Notes: a model not told the origin generated them from the letters alone. DNA of 64,000 nucleotides from Gnetum montanum (GCA_015680685.1 MNCI01025574.1:107349-171348); one strand, 5' to 3'; positions 34,877-47,880 are shown, counted from the first letter of the stretch. Translations and numbers: made by a program.

Positions 34877-37084
34877 TGTCACACCCCCAAATTCTTACTT
34901 TAGAAAATAATTAATTTAACAATTCCATGGGCATGTGTAAAATAAAATTAGTTGCTTGAAATGTTTTTAAATAAAATACCTATAAAACCATATAATCTAC
35001 TTGAATAGCTTAGGAACTTGGAAATGACTTTTAAATCCACATTTAACATACTAATCTTCTTAGGCCTCCAATATAACATGACATCAAAGTTTCATGAAAA
35101 ATCCATATTTATGGATAAAATAAAAATTCATTAAATGGTCACAACACAAAATGAAATATATCAAGATAAATTAATCTTTACAAACAATATTAATTGCTCT
35201 TCCAAAACCTCCTTTTCCAAATCTAGCACATCTTACACAATCTTTATGAAATATGCAAGAGGAATTAGAACACCTTCATTGTAGAGAAAATCACCTTGTA
35301 GCCTCCTAGACAAGACTAGAAGATGAAGCCCATAAGTTGAAAGCACACTAGGAGAGCCAACAACAAAGTATAATTAGCCTAACTATTAATTTATATCTCT
35401 CACTAACCATGAGTTATCATTACTAGTAATATTTCATGAGTTACCACATCAAACATTAGAATAACAATAAGGCTAATACTAACTTAAAATATTCATCAAG
35501 GATTTTTTACTTAGAAACCTTACTTTTTTAAGCCACTCTCATGTAATTCCAACTATTAGGTTGCATGTAAGATAGTATTAACCCTACTACTACCCAAATA
35601 CATAGTTCCTTACTATTACCGAAGGTTTTCTTATAGTAGGTTACATGTAATTACTGACCCACTAGTCTTGTATTAGCTTCCTACTCATAAATTCATGTTT
35701 GCAAACTAGAAATTCTATTGAAATTGTAAGGTTATTTTTCTAGTTCCTCATCATCACACATGCATCCATACAAGTTCATAACACCTAACTAGCCATTTCC
35801 ATTATCAACATCATTGAAATAAAATGTTTCTTCTACCACATCACTCTAGAAAAGTGTCATATTTTTTATCATGATTTATGTTGTAACCCTTAGGTTCATC
35901 ACAACTTTAGGTCATGATGTACATAGAATGTCACAAATTATCCATGTAAGATTGCAATGAACTTTCAAACTCATGATGTTCAAATAAAATCATTCCAAAA
36001 CTTGTTGTCATAGACCTTGACTCAAAAAGGTATTAAAAACATCAAAATAAAAGGAAGAAAGGCTAGAAACTATAAAAATGTGAATGAGTACAAGTTATTT
36101 TACAAAGTGAAGATCACATATTAGAAATATATGAGAAGAGAGAGAAAATCCCATGTGGAAAGAGCATTCAAAGGAATATGTGCAAGAAAAAAAAATTTCT
36201 TTGCCTAATGTAATATTTAATAAAGGCAAGGCTGTACAAGCCCAAATCTAGCTTCTCATCTAATTTTCATATTCACAATTGGTTCAAATCTAAAAACTAG
36301 CAAGAGATTTTCCACACACACCTAAGAGTAAGAGAGCAAGAGCAAAAGAGAAAGATGCATACAATTAATGCAGAGAGAGAAAACCATTGTTGAATATTTC
36401 TAAGCATAAATTAGGGTTTTATAATTATCAAGAATAATAATCTATTTCGAAGTTCAAGTTACATGTATCAACATAAGAAGTTGAATGATCCATAATAGGT
36501 ATAGTCTTGAATTCAAGTTACTATATAAAATATTAGAAAGAATCCACATCATCCAAAAATGGATTCCTTATGCCTAAGAGAACATAAGAGAATAATTATA
36601 ATAAACCAAAAATCATACCAAACATGTTATTTCCCACGCCAGAAAATTATATTATTTCAAAATCTTAGAAATAATATAAAAACATAAATATAGAAATACT
36701 GCAATCGACCATCACCATCCTTCTAATCTATCCATTTGAAGAAGTAACAAGGGTCAGTAATAAAAATTAGAAAATAACCCCAAAAGAAAAGAATAATAAA
36801 ATGCTAATGTATTTAAGATACATATAAATGAGAAGTCAAGGGTTCAAACCTCAAGGCTCACCACCATAATTATACATCAAATATCATTCTATCTAAGAAA
36901 TTTCAAGTTCTATTTTCAATAAGGATGAAAGGATATTAGAATATATTAGCATAAGTCACTCTATATAGCATAAGGTATTAGTATAATATTAAAACATATT
37001 ATATAATATAACCTTATGTTAAGCATCAACATAAAAATAAATAACAAAACAAAGTTTCTGGGTTCTTAACATCGATGTGCTACA
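34877..37084. mobile_element. Solo LTR, 2.2 kb
   Basis: Starts TGTCACACCCCCAAATTC and ends ATCGATGTGCTACA, with a perfect AATAT duplication at 34872-34876 and 37085-37089. It has no ORF of interest and no second copy in the window. TGTCACACCC starts are common in plant LTRs. TG...CA ends, a 5-bp TSD and no coding content support a solo LTR, but without a second copy the ends are a motif-based call. Confidence 0.6.
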
Positions 37085-37089
37085 AATAT

Positions 37090-38582
37090 CATTATTAGTA
37101 AGGATTTATCCTCATCTACTTATTTACTATCATCTTCTAGGCATCAAGATCAAGGGGATCATATTTGTATAGATCAAGTAGATAAAGTTTCAACTTTTTC
37201 TTTAGATAAAGATAAACATAAACCATTCATAAGTTAGAGCAAGAAAACTTTCTCCTTAAATTCAACCATTAAGGCTAGCATCTAATATGCTACAAAGAAT
37301 CACAATTACTTAGCTATTTGGTGATGTTGATCAAAAAAGAGATCATTAGGTGCTAGCCTTAAACTCAATTTTGGTGAGGAGGCCTCTACATAATGGCTTC
37401 GATAATAAATTGTGGTTTTTTATTTATGTGCTTTAATTCTTACTATTATGTATATTTTTGTGCAAATATTATTTGAAAATAACAATATATCATTCTTTAA
37501 TTTTTTTATTCTTTTGATTTAGTATAATTTTATGTGCACGTTTAATTATTGTACTTTATGAATGCTCACCTTGAGAGCCTAATGGTGCATAAGTGGATTT
37601 ACATATGCAATGATGACATGAAAGTGTTGAATAGGTCTAATGTGGAACTTTTTCTAATGGAATGTACATAATACAAACCCATCCATCCACATTTCTTCTA
37701 ATATGACTAATGATCTAAGTAGATATTAAATAAGGAGTTGGATCCTACATGATAAGTAGGGGAGCTACTATTACTAGATCCACAAGAGGATTTGATGGGC
37801 CTAGACATTAAGGTATGAGCTCTAGAAACTTAGATAAATGTTTTGTTGCAATACAAGAAAGTGTGGATTATGAATGATTCTCGTGACCACTAGGATAGAT
37901 CTAGATTGATGAGGCTACATCATTGTTTTTGTGCTTGGTTTACTTGATTACACTAGTCAAAGAAGATTCATATTTCATGAATCTATGTTTGCCATGTTAA
38001 GCACCTTAGTAAGTCTCCTACTTCATCAGGTACATGTTAAGAACTCTAGGTGGTAACCTTGTACTTTAAGCATTTTTAGAGAACTAAGTTTTCTGAAGTT
38101 ATGATCATATCCTCTTTCTTAAAAATAGAGAATAAAAAAGTTATAATTAAATTTTTTAAAAAAAAATTAGAAAAAGAGGATGAGGTGGTGGAGATATGAG
38201 CAAAAAATATTTCTTTATACTCTTGACTCACATAAATTGGTAGTATTACCATCTTAAGTGTGAGACCTTTTAGTTGCTAATAATCAACAAGAGGAAGAGT
38301 TAAGTGTATGCCCCTCAAATTACTAGTTCTACCATTCGAAAAAAATCATTTGTCTATGACCAACTTGCTAGGTTACTTGAGAAGACTAAACAAGTGTAAG
38401 TGTATGATGATTAGTTGCTATGATACCCTAGAATTAGTGACTTTCAAGACTTTGAAGCTACTCTCATATGGAACTTTCGTAAAGTTAAATGTTACTTTCA
38501 GTTTAAGTATTAATGCAAGGATAAAATGTTTTTTACCATAATCGATCATTCCTATGTTTATTATCCAATCAAAGTACAATGT
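37090..38582. other. AT-rich repeat debris without recognisable gene
   Basis: No protein domain identified. The open frame 38308-38541 has no motif and I do not support it as a gene. Confidence 0.45.
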
Positions 38583-39399
38583 GTGTGATAAGGAGCTCCC
38601 ATTTATTCCGCAATCCAAGCTTTCTTAATGTCACAAATACCAAATTTGAATAAGAAATAAAAGGGAAAGCTTTATTCTTTCTCAAAATAAATAATTTAGA
38701 GCATAAAGAAAGTACACATTCCCAAGGATAGATAAGAGATTCAATCCAATTATTAGACATATCTAATTAAAGTAATCATGCACACAAGGATGAAAACCAA
38801 TGTAGTTGGCCAAGGTCCTTTCTTTATCTCTACTTTCTCTTGTCATAACTTATATTTCTTTTCCAAGATTCTCTCAAGGATCTCTTACCTCACTCTTGAG
38901 ACTAGCCTTCTTTCTTAGGACTAGCATCCTCCTTTGATACTAACCTTATCCCTTCTAATTAGCCTACCAAAACTTAGTCCTTCAATGCTTTTTAATATAT
39001 TTTTATGTGACCCTTCGTCTTTCCTTCAAATTAGAATTCAACTTAAAGTCTGCTAGAATTTTTATGAGACATATTAGAGAAGCAAGAGACATCATGCGTG
39101 AGTGCAAAGATGTTAGAGGAGATATCTTGAATCTGGGTGAGACATCTTAGAATCATGTGAGATGTCTTGAAAGTGTGGATATTTCTTGAATGAAACTAAG
39201 ACATCTTTGATGTAGTTGAGATGTCTCACATGTCAATGCCAAATACAAAGATTCTTGTTTTAAGGCTTAGAACCTCCAAATGCCTTCAAATAGGTTCCCA
39301 TATATCCTAGAACCTCCTAAACTCATCAAAATAAGTCGAAAACACCACCAAATATGCCAAAACTCTAGGGAAAGATCCCATCGTTGGAGAGATGTTACA
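38583..39399 (-). repeat. Possible old LTR with a GAGATGTCTT array
   Basis: It begins TGTGATAAGGAGCTCCC and ends GAGATGTTACA. At 39060-39240 it carries five or six copies of a GAGAYRTCTTRNA motif in both directions (GAGACATCTTAG, GAGATGTCTTGA, AAGACATCTTTG, GAGATGTCTCAC). This repeats the layout of a U3 array near one end of an LTR. No TSD and no second copy, so weak. Confidence 0.3.
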
Positions 39400-41275
39400 T
39401 TAGTCTATTTGATGTCCACATCAACATCCTTCTCCTTGAAAAGACTCTTGATTTCCACACAAGAGGTCCTTATACTTGGAATAGTTGTTGCCCCCTCACA
39501 TAGGCCATAAGTCAAACAAAAACCCAAACACAACACATATGAAATGGTCATACAACACACATTTTATTAATAAATTTATGTATTAAATTTACAAATTATA
39601 ATTAAATAATAAGCAATTTTCTTAAATATATTAGCTTAGTTATTTGAAGCTTATGATGACTCTTCCTTATCCAAGGAGGTCATACCTATCTAGAATAGTG
39701 CTAGGCCATTAAAGTTATGACTGAGGATACTTTATCACTTTTGTCTATATGTGTTGCATTTATCCCATATCAGATTATGACATGGTTTATGTGTGTATGA
39801 AATATTTGCATTACACTTGTCTTGTAAGCGATTGTGATGCAAATGTATGCTTTATTTCTCTTCCATGTGTGAATGTTGCACTTGTTTTGCAAGGGATTGT
39901 AATGAAATTTAATTATCTTTTAATTATTTATATTTATACAATGATAAAAATATTATTTATTTCACTATAGCAACACAAGTTTCTTCTCTTACAACATTTT
40001 TATTTATTGAATGAAATGACATATATAAGTACACCTACTTGAGTATTGTCCTAAATTACTAAAGAAGTTATAAGAACTAAAGGGAAAAACTAAAATGTCA
40101 AAAATATTTTGAATATTCCTTTAGAATATTTTTATATGGTTTATTAAAGAAACCTAGATTTGATGATCTTTAACTTTATGAATTTTTGTAAAAATTTGTA
40201 GATGTTGTAGATGGTGATTTATAGTTTTTTATGTTGTACTTATTTTGGCTACCTATGCATGTATATGGGATGTGAATTTCTAATAAAGTTGTAGGTTGTG
40301 CTTGTAATTATTTATCTAAAATATGCTTTTCCATTTGATTATGATAACTTTGATTTTGTAAATTTGATTAAGCATAAAATAAGGGGAACATGATTAGTGA
40401 ACAATATTCTACCAAAAAATTTACAAACAATCCAAGACTAAGTATTTGAACAATTATCAATCTTTCTATAAAATCAAAATCAAAAAAATCATAATAAAGA
40501 TCAAATGAATGATAGAAATGAAAAAGAGTATGGATAGGGGTATAGAGGGGAAGCGAGGGAGGGTGTTGGATCTAAAAAAATGAATAATAATATTAAATAA
40601 ATTTAAAGTACATCAAATCATTGAAGAGAAGTCTAAAGAAAAAGCCTAATGGTTTTGGGGTTATTTTTCAAGTTTTCATCCAAAAATGATATGATAATTA
40701 TGGTTTACTCATTTAAAAGTGTGATGATAATTGTATTTTCTAGGCCTTATTGAATTTTTCATGAATAAAATCATTCTTTGTGATAATCTCTTAGGCAACT
40801 TTAAAATTAAAAGGAAAAATTTATTTACCATTCTTTCAAAAAATATTTGTAAAAGTTTATGTAAATTATTTTCAAATTTAAATAAATTCTTGAAATTAGA
40901 AATTAATTTTTTAAAATTATTTATCCTCTTTCTATTAAAACTATAGAGGCTAGAAGCTTCATTCCAAGTAATCCATCTATCATACATACATAGATATGAA
41001 ACTATACTAATACCAAATCTATTTCAAGTGGTACCTTATGTAGTTGCATTAGTAACCCAAGCTCCTTCATTAAAAGTAACTTACCATGGCCTAATTTCCT
41101 TAAGCATATCTTCTAACATTGTAATATGACTATAATTCCAATATTCACTAAACTTACACTATGTCTTCAAATTTGTTTAAGGATTGGTAAAATAAGAATA
41201 AAAATGGCTTGTAGAAAAATAAGATGGTAAAAAAAGTTATTAGAAAACCAATTATTATTATTCTTATGTTTTTTA
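39400..41275. other. AT-rich intergenic sequence
   Basis: No gene recognised. The opposing ORFs at 40709-40987 are low-complexity AT-rich reading frames. Confidence 0.5.
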
Positions 41276-42118
41276 TGAAAATGGTTACTCTAGTAGTTAT
41301 TCTAATTATTAGAGCAGTTACTCTAGTGGTTTATTCTAATTATTAGAGTAGTTTCTCCCAAGCCTATAAATACAGTGCACAATTGGGAAGATGTCTTTTA
41401 GCAGTCAAGTAGCAAAGCTTTTGTAGTCTATTTGAAAGTTATAGTATTTTCCAAGTGCCCATAGAAGAATGTCTAAGTGTGGATAGATCTTTATTTGAGT
41501 ATTATGTACCTGAGCACACCTTGTGAACAACAATAAAGACGAGCTCTTCAATTCATCCTTGCAACACTTGAGATTTTTTTTTCTTACATATTTCTTTTAT
41601 TTTATTTTCTTATGCATGTATTTTATTTTATGCACTTTACATTTATGTTATTATCATAGCAATTCATTTTCATCAATTAAGAAGATCGTTAAATTACACT
41701 CAGTATGATCACTTCGAGCATGCGTGTAACACTTGGTAATCCAATAGCAATTAGCATTTGGTAAACCCAATAGTGTTGCATTGGTTCAGGATGTGTATGG
41801 AAAGTGAGAATGGATGCTAGTGTTAGGATTAGTTAGAATTTAGTTAATGAGTAGTTAAGATAAATTAGTCACTTAGTTATCTCTCTTCTTCCTTATTAGC
41901 ACAAGACATAAAAACATAAAAGATATAAAAATCATATGCCTCAAGCTTACTTAAACATACAATTGTGACATGCAAGTAAGTTTGGGAAGACAATAATCAA
42001 CCAAACCATCCTTGTTCCACAAAGGTGCATAGGCACATAGTCCTTGGAATTCAATCAGATCATGCATGAAATGCTCGTATTCGTATGGTTAAGTATAGGG
42101 GTACCTCGCCACTCATCA
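41276..42118 (+). repeat. E3 5' LTR
   Basis: 843 bp, starting TGAAAATGGTTACTCTAG and ending GCCACTCATCA. U3 begins with tandem copies of a ~32-bp unit (ATTCTAATTATTAGAG plus YRGTTACTCTAGTGG), with fewer copies here than in the 3' LTR. A TATA box is at 41365-41372 and AATAAA at 41532-41537. The TTGGTAAYCC motif (41730-41790) is the reverse complement of the one in the minus-strand elements. Confidence 0.9.
41365..41372 (+). promoter_or_regulatory. E3 LTR TATA box
   Basis: TATAAATA, directly after the U3 repeat units, is also present in the 3' LTR (about 59305). On the minus strand, TATAAATA in the E4 LTR (51867-51874) has the same relation to its U3 array. Confidence 0.65.
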
Positions 42119-42119
42119 T

Positions 42120-42137
42120 TGGAGCCGTTATCGGGGA
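42120..42137 (+). promoter_or_regulatory. E3 primer-binding site (tRNA-Asp)
   Basis: TGGAGCCGTTATCGGGGA matches the complement of the plant tRNA-Asp 3' end (TGGCGCCGTTGCCGGGGA) at 15 of 18 positions, one base from the LTR. Confidence 0.88.
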
Positions 42138-42253
42138 CTTGGTTGTTTGTGCACTAACTAGAACATAGGAAATCATTTACATCATTGAAATGAACCTTTA
42201 GGGTTGGTTGAGAAAATAATAAACAAGAATACATTGCACATTGAATAGACAAG

Positions 42254-43560
42254 TATGTCTCCTTCTTTGTATGAAAGTGCCTCACCACCTAGGTCTAAAA
42301 TAATAAATAGTTGTGTAATACACATGACGTTGATCCATCAATCCTTAAACAAGTTTAAGTGGTATATATTCATCCCAATGAGTATATACCAAACTTTACC
42401 TTTATCCTGCATCAAGATGAACAACTGTGTTGGCGAGACTTAAAGGGTAACATAGTGTTACCTCCCGATCGTTCAGTCCCAAGCATGCTTTTTCGTGCTC
42501 TCACATGAATTAGCATGCCACACTTACATATAGAATACATTGTGCAAGACCATAACTTGAGAGAATACAATCCCACAGAGGTACAACTTCAAAGGGACTT
42601 TCAATAGGAGAGACATCATAAGTCTTTAAAGGGTAAGTGGTCCCAGGATGCTCCATATGTCTTAAGAGAAAATGACATCAAAATATGACATCAAAATTTT
42701 TGACAAAGGTAGATTAAATTTTGGATTCCCTAGACAATTTATTTCAAACTATTCTTAAAATAGTAGAGGAGTCTAGAGAGCAAGATAGTGAGAAAAGAAA
42801 AAAGAAAGAGGTTGAACATGCACGTAGCAAGTGTAAGGACAAAGTTATCATCATTGAAGAGGTTGTGGATTTAGAAATAGACAATGATAGTGGATGTGAG
42901 ATATGTCAATATGACCATCCTAAGGGATGTTTCCCTATAATCTCACATATGTAGGAGTCTAGGGTGTATGCACTCAACCCACGATTGAACAAAAGGAAAA
43001 CACCTTGAAGGTTACCTTATCCTCAAGGTAACCCAAGGTAGTTCCACCAACCCTTAACATATTATCCCAGTGGAACTCCACCACAACCGATTGAGTAATA
43101 TCAACTATGGCAGTGTCCACAATCATGGGGAATGCCACCACCAAGACAATAATCTCCTTACCAACAACTTGACCTGTATGGATATTACATGTAGCAACCA
43201 ATCTCCCCATGTGACTCTATTGGTCACGTCACTCCTCAACCTCACTACCAATCCCATGAGTATTATGGAACTCCCTCTTCTAGATGTGATATTCCACAAG
43301 CATATCATTCTTCTTATCTAGCTGCATCTCTTCCACCAATATCTCCACTACCACCTACTCTCGTGATGCAAGGTGAAATCCCTACCCAACCATAGTAATG
43401 TAACATCACGAGGGCTATTAACTCTCAACCTACTATTGGTTCCAACAACCACATGAAGAAAAGACCTTTCTTTAGAACCAATAGTCCAACCAAGCCCTTG
43501 CAATTACAAGTGACTGATTCCTTAGACACCTCAATATCAATCAAAACTTTGGAGCCTCCT
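42254..43560 (+). pseudogene. E3 gag, shortened and broken
   Basis: The start (42254-42720) is homologous to the Gag N-terminus of E4, but the Retrotrans_gag core is largely missing. The open frame 42721-42954 reads ILKIVEESREQDSEKRKKKE, then CEICQYDHPKGC (42895-42930, CX2CX3HX3C knuckle), ISHM-stop-ESRVYALNPRLN. After the knuckle comes a Pro/Gln/Tyr-rich tail. Compared with E2 (2.4 kb) this gag is about 1 kb shorter, implying an internal deletion. Confidence 0.7.
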
Positions 43561-43581
43561 TCAACCTAATCACCACACTCA

Positions 43582-44088
43582 ATGCATACAATCATGGTAA
43601 CACATGCTGTAATCGATTGGATCAAAGCTAGCCACCTTCCCAGGAAATTCTCTGATCCTAGGAGTCCTTTGATATACTTACAAATCGCTGGAAATGCACC
43701 ATGCAAGGCTCTTTTGGATTTAGGTTCTAGTGTCAACTTTATTTTTCAAGAAATGTACAAGGCCTATTACGTACCTCCATTGAAAAATAGCAACAGCTAT
43801 CTAGAGTTGGCCAACTAGTCCATCATTATCCCATTGGGACTAGTGGAACACATTGTTACCACTATTTGTGGGTGGTTGTACCTAGCTAACTTCCTAGTGA
43901 TTCAGGTAAATAATGATAAGGGGGACTTCCCAATCATAATGGGAAGAGCATGGCTAAGAACCATCAATGCACACCTAGGAATCCATGATCTTTCCCTAGA
44001 AATATCAAAGGAAAATACATTCAAAAATATTGAGAAGAAGAAAGTTCCATGCATCACATACAGTGACACAGGGTGTAATTGTGTGTAG
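43582..44088 (+). pseudogene. E3 aspartic protease (one stop in frame)
   Basis: Two open halves (43582-43818 and 43834-44088) in the same frame are separated by one TAG. CKALLDLGSSVNFIF carries the catalytic D-L-G; then IPLGLVEHIVTTICGW, FPIIMGRAWLRTINAHLGIH and KKKVPCITYSD. It aligns with the E4 protease (54148-54657) and the E2 protease throughout. It processes the polyprotein in the family. It is the least damaged pol domain of E3. Confidence 0.82.
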
Positions 44089-44238
44089 AGGTCATGGTTT
44101 GTACAAAGTTTAGCATTTCTGGCATGCAATCAGTGTGCATAAGTGATTAACATACAAATATGCCTATATGCAGTAGCCACATGATAGGAAGACACCCAGT
44201 GGCTGATAGCTAATTAAGAAAGTAGTTCACTCATATGC

Positions 44239-44593
44239 ATGGAACCAACTGAGGGTTTGACTTGTGCTTACATTGATAGCATAGACGCATTAGAGAAAGT
44301 CCACCACAAACGTCCAAGTCTTAATCTTGAAAATATCAACTTTGGGAAGTTGGAAATCCCTGAGAAATTTAAGCAGGAGCCCCTCAAGCTGAAACCATTG
44401 CCCATTTGTATTGAATACACATTCCTTAAAATGGAAAATTGGTAATTATCAACACTAAGCTTGCTCCCAAACAAAAAGAACTACTAAAGGTAATAAATAA
44501 ATAGTCAAAAGCTTTCACTTGGTCATATCCTAAATTAACTAGAATAGATCCTAGGATATGCCAACATAGAATTTATACTAACCCCTCCATGAA
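44239..44593 (+). pseudogene. E3 PR-RT linker and start of RT
   Basis: An open frame with KFKQEPLKLKPLPICIEYTFL (the K-E-LKPLP-HL-YAFL element that precedes RT). After stops, AFTWSYPKLTRIDPRICQHR follows, the canonical F-W-Y-D--GI-P-IC-H-I block. The sequence stops at the GCCTC duplication where S copy C inserted and resumes at 46865. Confidence 0.75.
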
Positions 44594-44598
44594 GCCTC

Positions 44599-46859
44599 TG
44601 TAGCTACCGAAAATGTCGGTGGCTAGAACATTGAGAGGTCACCGGGCATACAGCTAACCCTGGATCCATGCGAGGGCCGTGTTGGAGAAAAATAGAAGCA
44701 GGGTGCCTTGAATGATCTAGTTGATCAAACATGGACTTAATCAGTGTACAATAACCTTTCGTAAATGGTTGCTTTAAAGATTTTGTATGTAACTTAGGCA
44801 ATAAGTGACCAATGTAAATTGATAAAGAGTAATGCAAGATATGATAATAGTAAAATGAAATAAAAGAGGGTTGAGTGAAAGAGTGCACCGTCCCAAGATC
44901 AGGGGATCTAATCTTTATTTTTCTGGGACGTGTACAATTAATGCGCAGCATGGACAGGCATAGCTCACAATGAAGCGGTATGGTCACAGCCCCTTGAACT
45001 TCTATTAATAGCTTTCTAATAGGAGCCTTCTACTTGCTAGCCTCTTTGCCAAAGCCAATCGCCAAAGAGCCAAAATTAAAAAATGCCAATCACCAGGAAG
45101 CCAACTTAAAAGCCAACCATAGAAAAAATGATTCCAAATGCCAACAATGTAAAAAAAACCAACCTAAAAAGCCAACCCCTTGAGCATTGTTTATTGGGAT
45201 AGGAAAAAAATGTAGTTTGGATGCCACGTGTCCTGGGTCCCATAGGGTGCAAATGTGACTATGCTATGCTACTGTGTGATGTTGATTGTGAAGCTTGTTG
45301 TACTGTGACCATACCGTTCAAGGTACATGTGCCAAAATCCAGTGAACTACCACATTTTTTACAAGGAATGCCAATAGTAAATGCAAAGTGGAGCTTGTGG
45401 TTCAGGACTACATCTTCCTTGCTCTAGCAAGCAAGGTCAATTGTAGGAACAACTTTGGGAATATTCAAGGGGGTGTAAAACAAAGAAAACTTGCTAATTT
45501 TGTCCATTGAAGAGATGCTAGAATAGGAGTGACCATTTCCAAGAAGTTTTGGAGTTAACCGAAGGTGTTCTAATGCTTTCACATGAGTGTTACACTAATT
45601 ATGCTACCTAGCATATGGGTGTACTGTAAGCACTTGCATGCTACATTGTGCTATGCTGCATAGCATAGTGTAGCATAGACACCAGTCTTGAGAGAAATCT
45701 TGCCCAAAAGCTGAAAATACCTGTGTGAGGCCTAGCTAGCCAAGCAACGTTTGCAATTAACAACTCTGCCATCTATGCTGAAAGGTCCTAGGACCTGTGA
45801 AGTACATCCTTGGAATACTTTTAGGTTTTGTGTCCCTACTATGCTACCTAACTTAGCATAGCGTAACAGCCAATGTGACATGAATTCCTATTCAATTTGC
45901 AATGCTTTGTCAAGAAATCTTGCTTGAGACCCAAGGAGCAAAGTGGGATAGGCAATTTTGTAGGCCTGAATATGGCCAAGTGTAATTTCCTTGCTAAAAC
46001 CACTTGGTAGAGGACAATTGTGCATTCTGACCCTACTACGCTATGCTATGCTATGTAGCGTAGCATAGCGTAGCATAGCGTAGCACCCAATTTGGCTCAA
46101 ATTTTGACTTACTTTGCAAACATTTTTTCAGAGCATGTTAGTCACATCTTAGCATGGCAACAGAGCAAACCTTTCTGATGGTTGAAGCATGGGAAAATAT
46201 GCTTACTCCATCAAATCTATCGAAGTAGGAGTATTGTCAGAGTACATCCCTGCTACACTGCGTAGCATAGTATAGCGTAGCACTCAAATTGAAATGATTT
46301 CTGATAAAACTGGCCACATTTTCCTACGTCATGTTGCTCATGCATCAAGGATAAAGTGGTGCAGATATCCTAAAGGACTAAGTCATTTTCAATTGACATC
46401 TTGGATGCCCGATCAGTCTTCCCAAGGCCTACTATGCTATGTAGCATAGTGTAGCATAGTAGGTATCATAGTTAGAAAACTTGCTGAATTGTTTCGCTCA
46501 TCCTAAACACTTATGAAAACTCTTAGCATGGTTCCTAGGTAGATCGTCAACTAGGTCAACTGTCAAGATGGGCAAGCTAGGGGATGTAGCAAGCCTGTTA
46601 GCTTGGGAGATAGAAAATTTACTGGACTGTACAGTCTAGCCTTGCTGCCTATTTCATGCAAACTAGCCTTGTGGCTGGGTGTTGCATTGATTATGCTACA
46701 AAGGATGGCAGGTATGCTTGGAAGCCATTAGGCAATGTTAGGACTTCCAGGATGCCACATTGTCGGCACGGTCTGATATGACACTGTTCTTGTAATGATT
46801 TTTGTCCAAATTTTGGGACTATGCTGAGTCATGAAAGTCCCAAAATTTATGGTGTTTTA
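44599..46859 (-). mobile_element. S-family solo LTR, copy C, nested in E3 pol
   Basis: 2261 bp, starting TGTAGCTACCGAAAATGTCG and ending TATGGTGTTTTA, flanked by a perfect GCCTC duplication (44594-44598 and 46860-46864). RT of E3 is interrupted exactly here: KPL on the left, PQR...HLNPKLKQVVKEE on the right. No ORF. It is longer than copies A and B because of the palindrome array. Orientation minus by analogy with A and B. Confidence 0.85.
45255..46465. repeat. Array of TAGCATAGC palindromes in S copy C
   Basis: At least six palindromic clusters built of CTACGCTATG/CATAGCGTAG lie near 45260, 45643-45678, 45835-45865, 46037-46085, 46252-46283 and 46429-46463, spaced about 200 bp. The largest (46037-46085) has three CTATG units facing a run of TAGCGTAGCA units, so it can fold into a long hairpin. 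Copy A has the same layout with quite different arms. Confidence 0.82.
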
Positions 46860-46864
46860 GCCTC

Positions 46865-47450
46865 AAAGATAACCGTAGAGGCATTTGAACCCAAAGTTGA
46901 AGCAAGTAGTCAAGGAAGAAATTTAATAGCTTCTCAAAGCTGGGTTCATATACCCCATTGCTAATAGCAAATGGGTTAGCCCCTTAGTTATTGTGCCTAA
47001 AAAGGGAGGCAAATGGAGGGTGTGCATAGATTTTAGGCTACTGAATATGGAAACATTCAAAGATCACTTTCTGTTGCCATTTTTTGACCAAGTTTTAGAC
47101 ACCATCGTAGGGCATTGCTACTACAGTAGTCTGGATGGATATAGTGGATATAATCAAATAAAAATAGCCCCAGAAGACCAAGATAAGACTACATTCACTA
47201 GTCCTTGGGGAACATTTGCATACAAATAGGTGTCGTTTGGCTTGTGAAATGTCCCTGCAACATTTCAGTGACTAGTTCTAAGAATATTCCAATAGAAAAT
47301 AGGGAATGGCGTGGAGGTCTTTGTGGACAACTTTTCCACTTATGGAGCAAACCTTGATCAAGCCTTGGACTAGTTGGAGCAAGTGTTAAAAAGATGTGTA
47401 GAAACCAATTTGAGGCTCAACTTGCAGAAAAGCCATTTGATGGTCCAAGA
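46865..47450 (+). pseudogene. E3 reverse transcriptase (broken)
   Basis: Motifs in order: KLKQVVKEEI, LLKAGFIYPIANSKWVSPL, VPKKGGKWRVCIDFRLLN (open frame 46993-47229), DHFLLPFFDQVLD, YYSSLDGYSGYNQIKI, and VFVDNFSTYG, where the second Asp of FVDD is Asn (47329-47331). The LYLQKSHLMV-type segment then jumps to RNase H at about 47455. E2 has about 430 bp more between these points, so the RT connection region is deleted. Confidence 0.87.
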
Positions 47451-47454
47451 AAGT

Positions 47455-47880
47455 CTCAACTATACTACCATAGAGAAATAATTAATGGCCATAGTGTTTG
47501 CACTAGAAAATTTTAGATGCTATGTATTGGGATATAAAGTATATATACATATAGATCATAGTGCAATCTGGTTCCTCATGAATAAGCCAATGGTAATCCC
47601 TCATATCATACAATGTCTTGTAATCTTACAAGAGTTTGATTTAACAATGATTGATCGCAAGGGCACTGAGAATGTAGTTGGTGATCATTTATCTCGGTTG
47701 CGATGGGACAACAAAGAGGATGAGTATCCAATTTCTAATTATTTCCCTGATGAATTCCTCTTTGCTAGTGTAGTGAATAATCAATCACCTATAGAGACAA
47801 ATTGGTACAGTAGCATTCTTACCTATCTCCTCACCCAAAAAACACCACAAGAGTTAAACCTTAAGAAGAAACAATAGTTT
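47455..47880 (+). pseudogene. E3 RNase H region
   Basis: LNYTTIEK-stop-LMAIVFALENF is followed by an open frame 47485-47877: YVLGYKVYIHIDHSAIWFLM, LQEFDLTMIDRKGTENVVGD and HLSRLRWDNKE. This is the usual end of Ty3 RNase H and the lead into integrase. The canonical TDH is IDH, so this aspartate survives. The front part of RNase H is missing with the deletion upstream. Confidence 0.82.

Noticed and set aside
40709-40987. Opposing ~90- and ~70-codon ORFs
   Set aside because: AT-rich low-complexity frames rich in Lys, Asn, Phe and Leu on both strands; no motif.
45255-46465. CRISPR-like array
   Set aside because: The units are palindromes with unequal spacing inside an LTR of a plant genome. There are no uniform repeats, spacers or cas genes.
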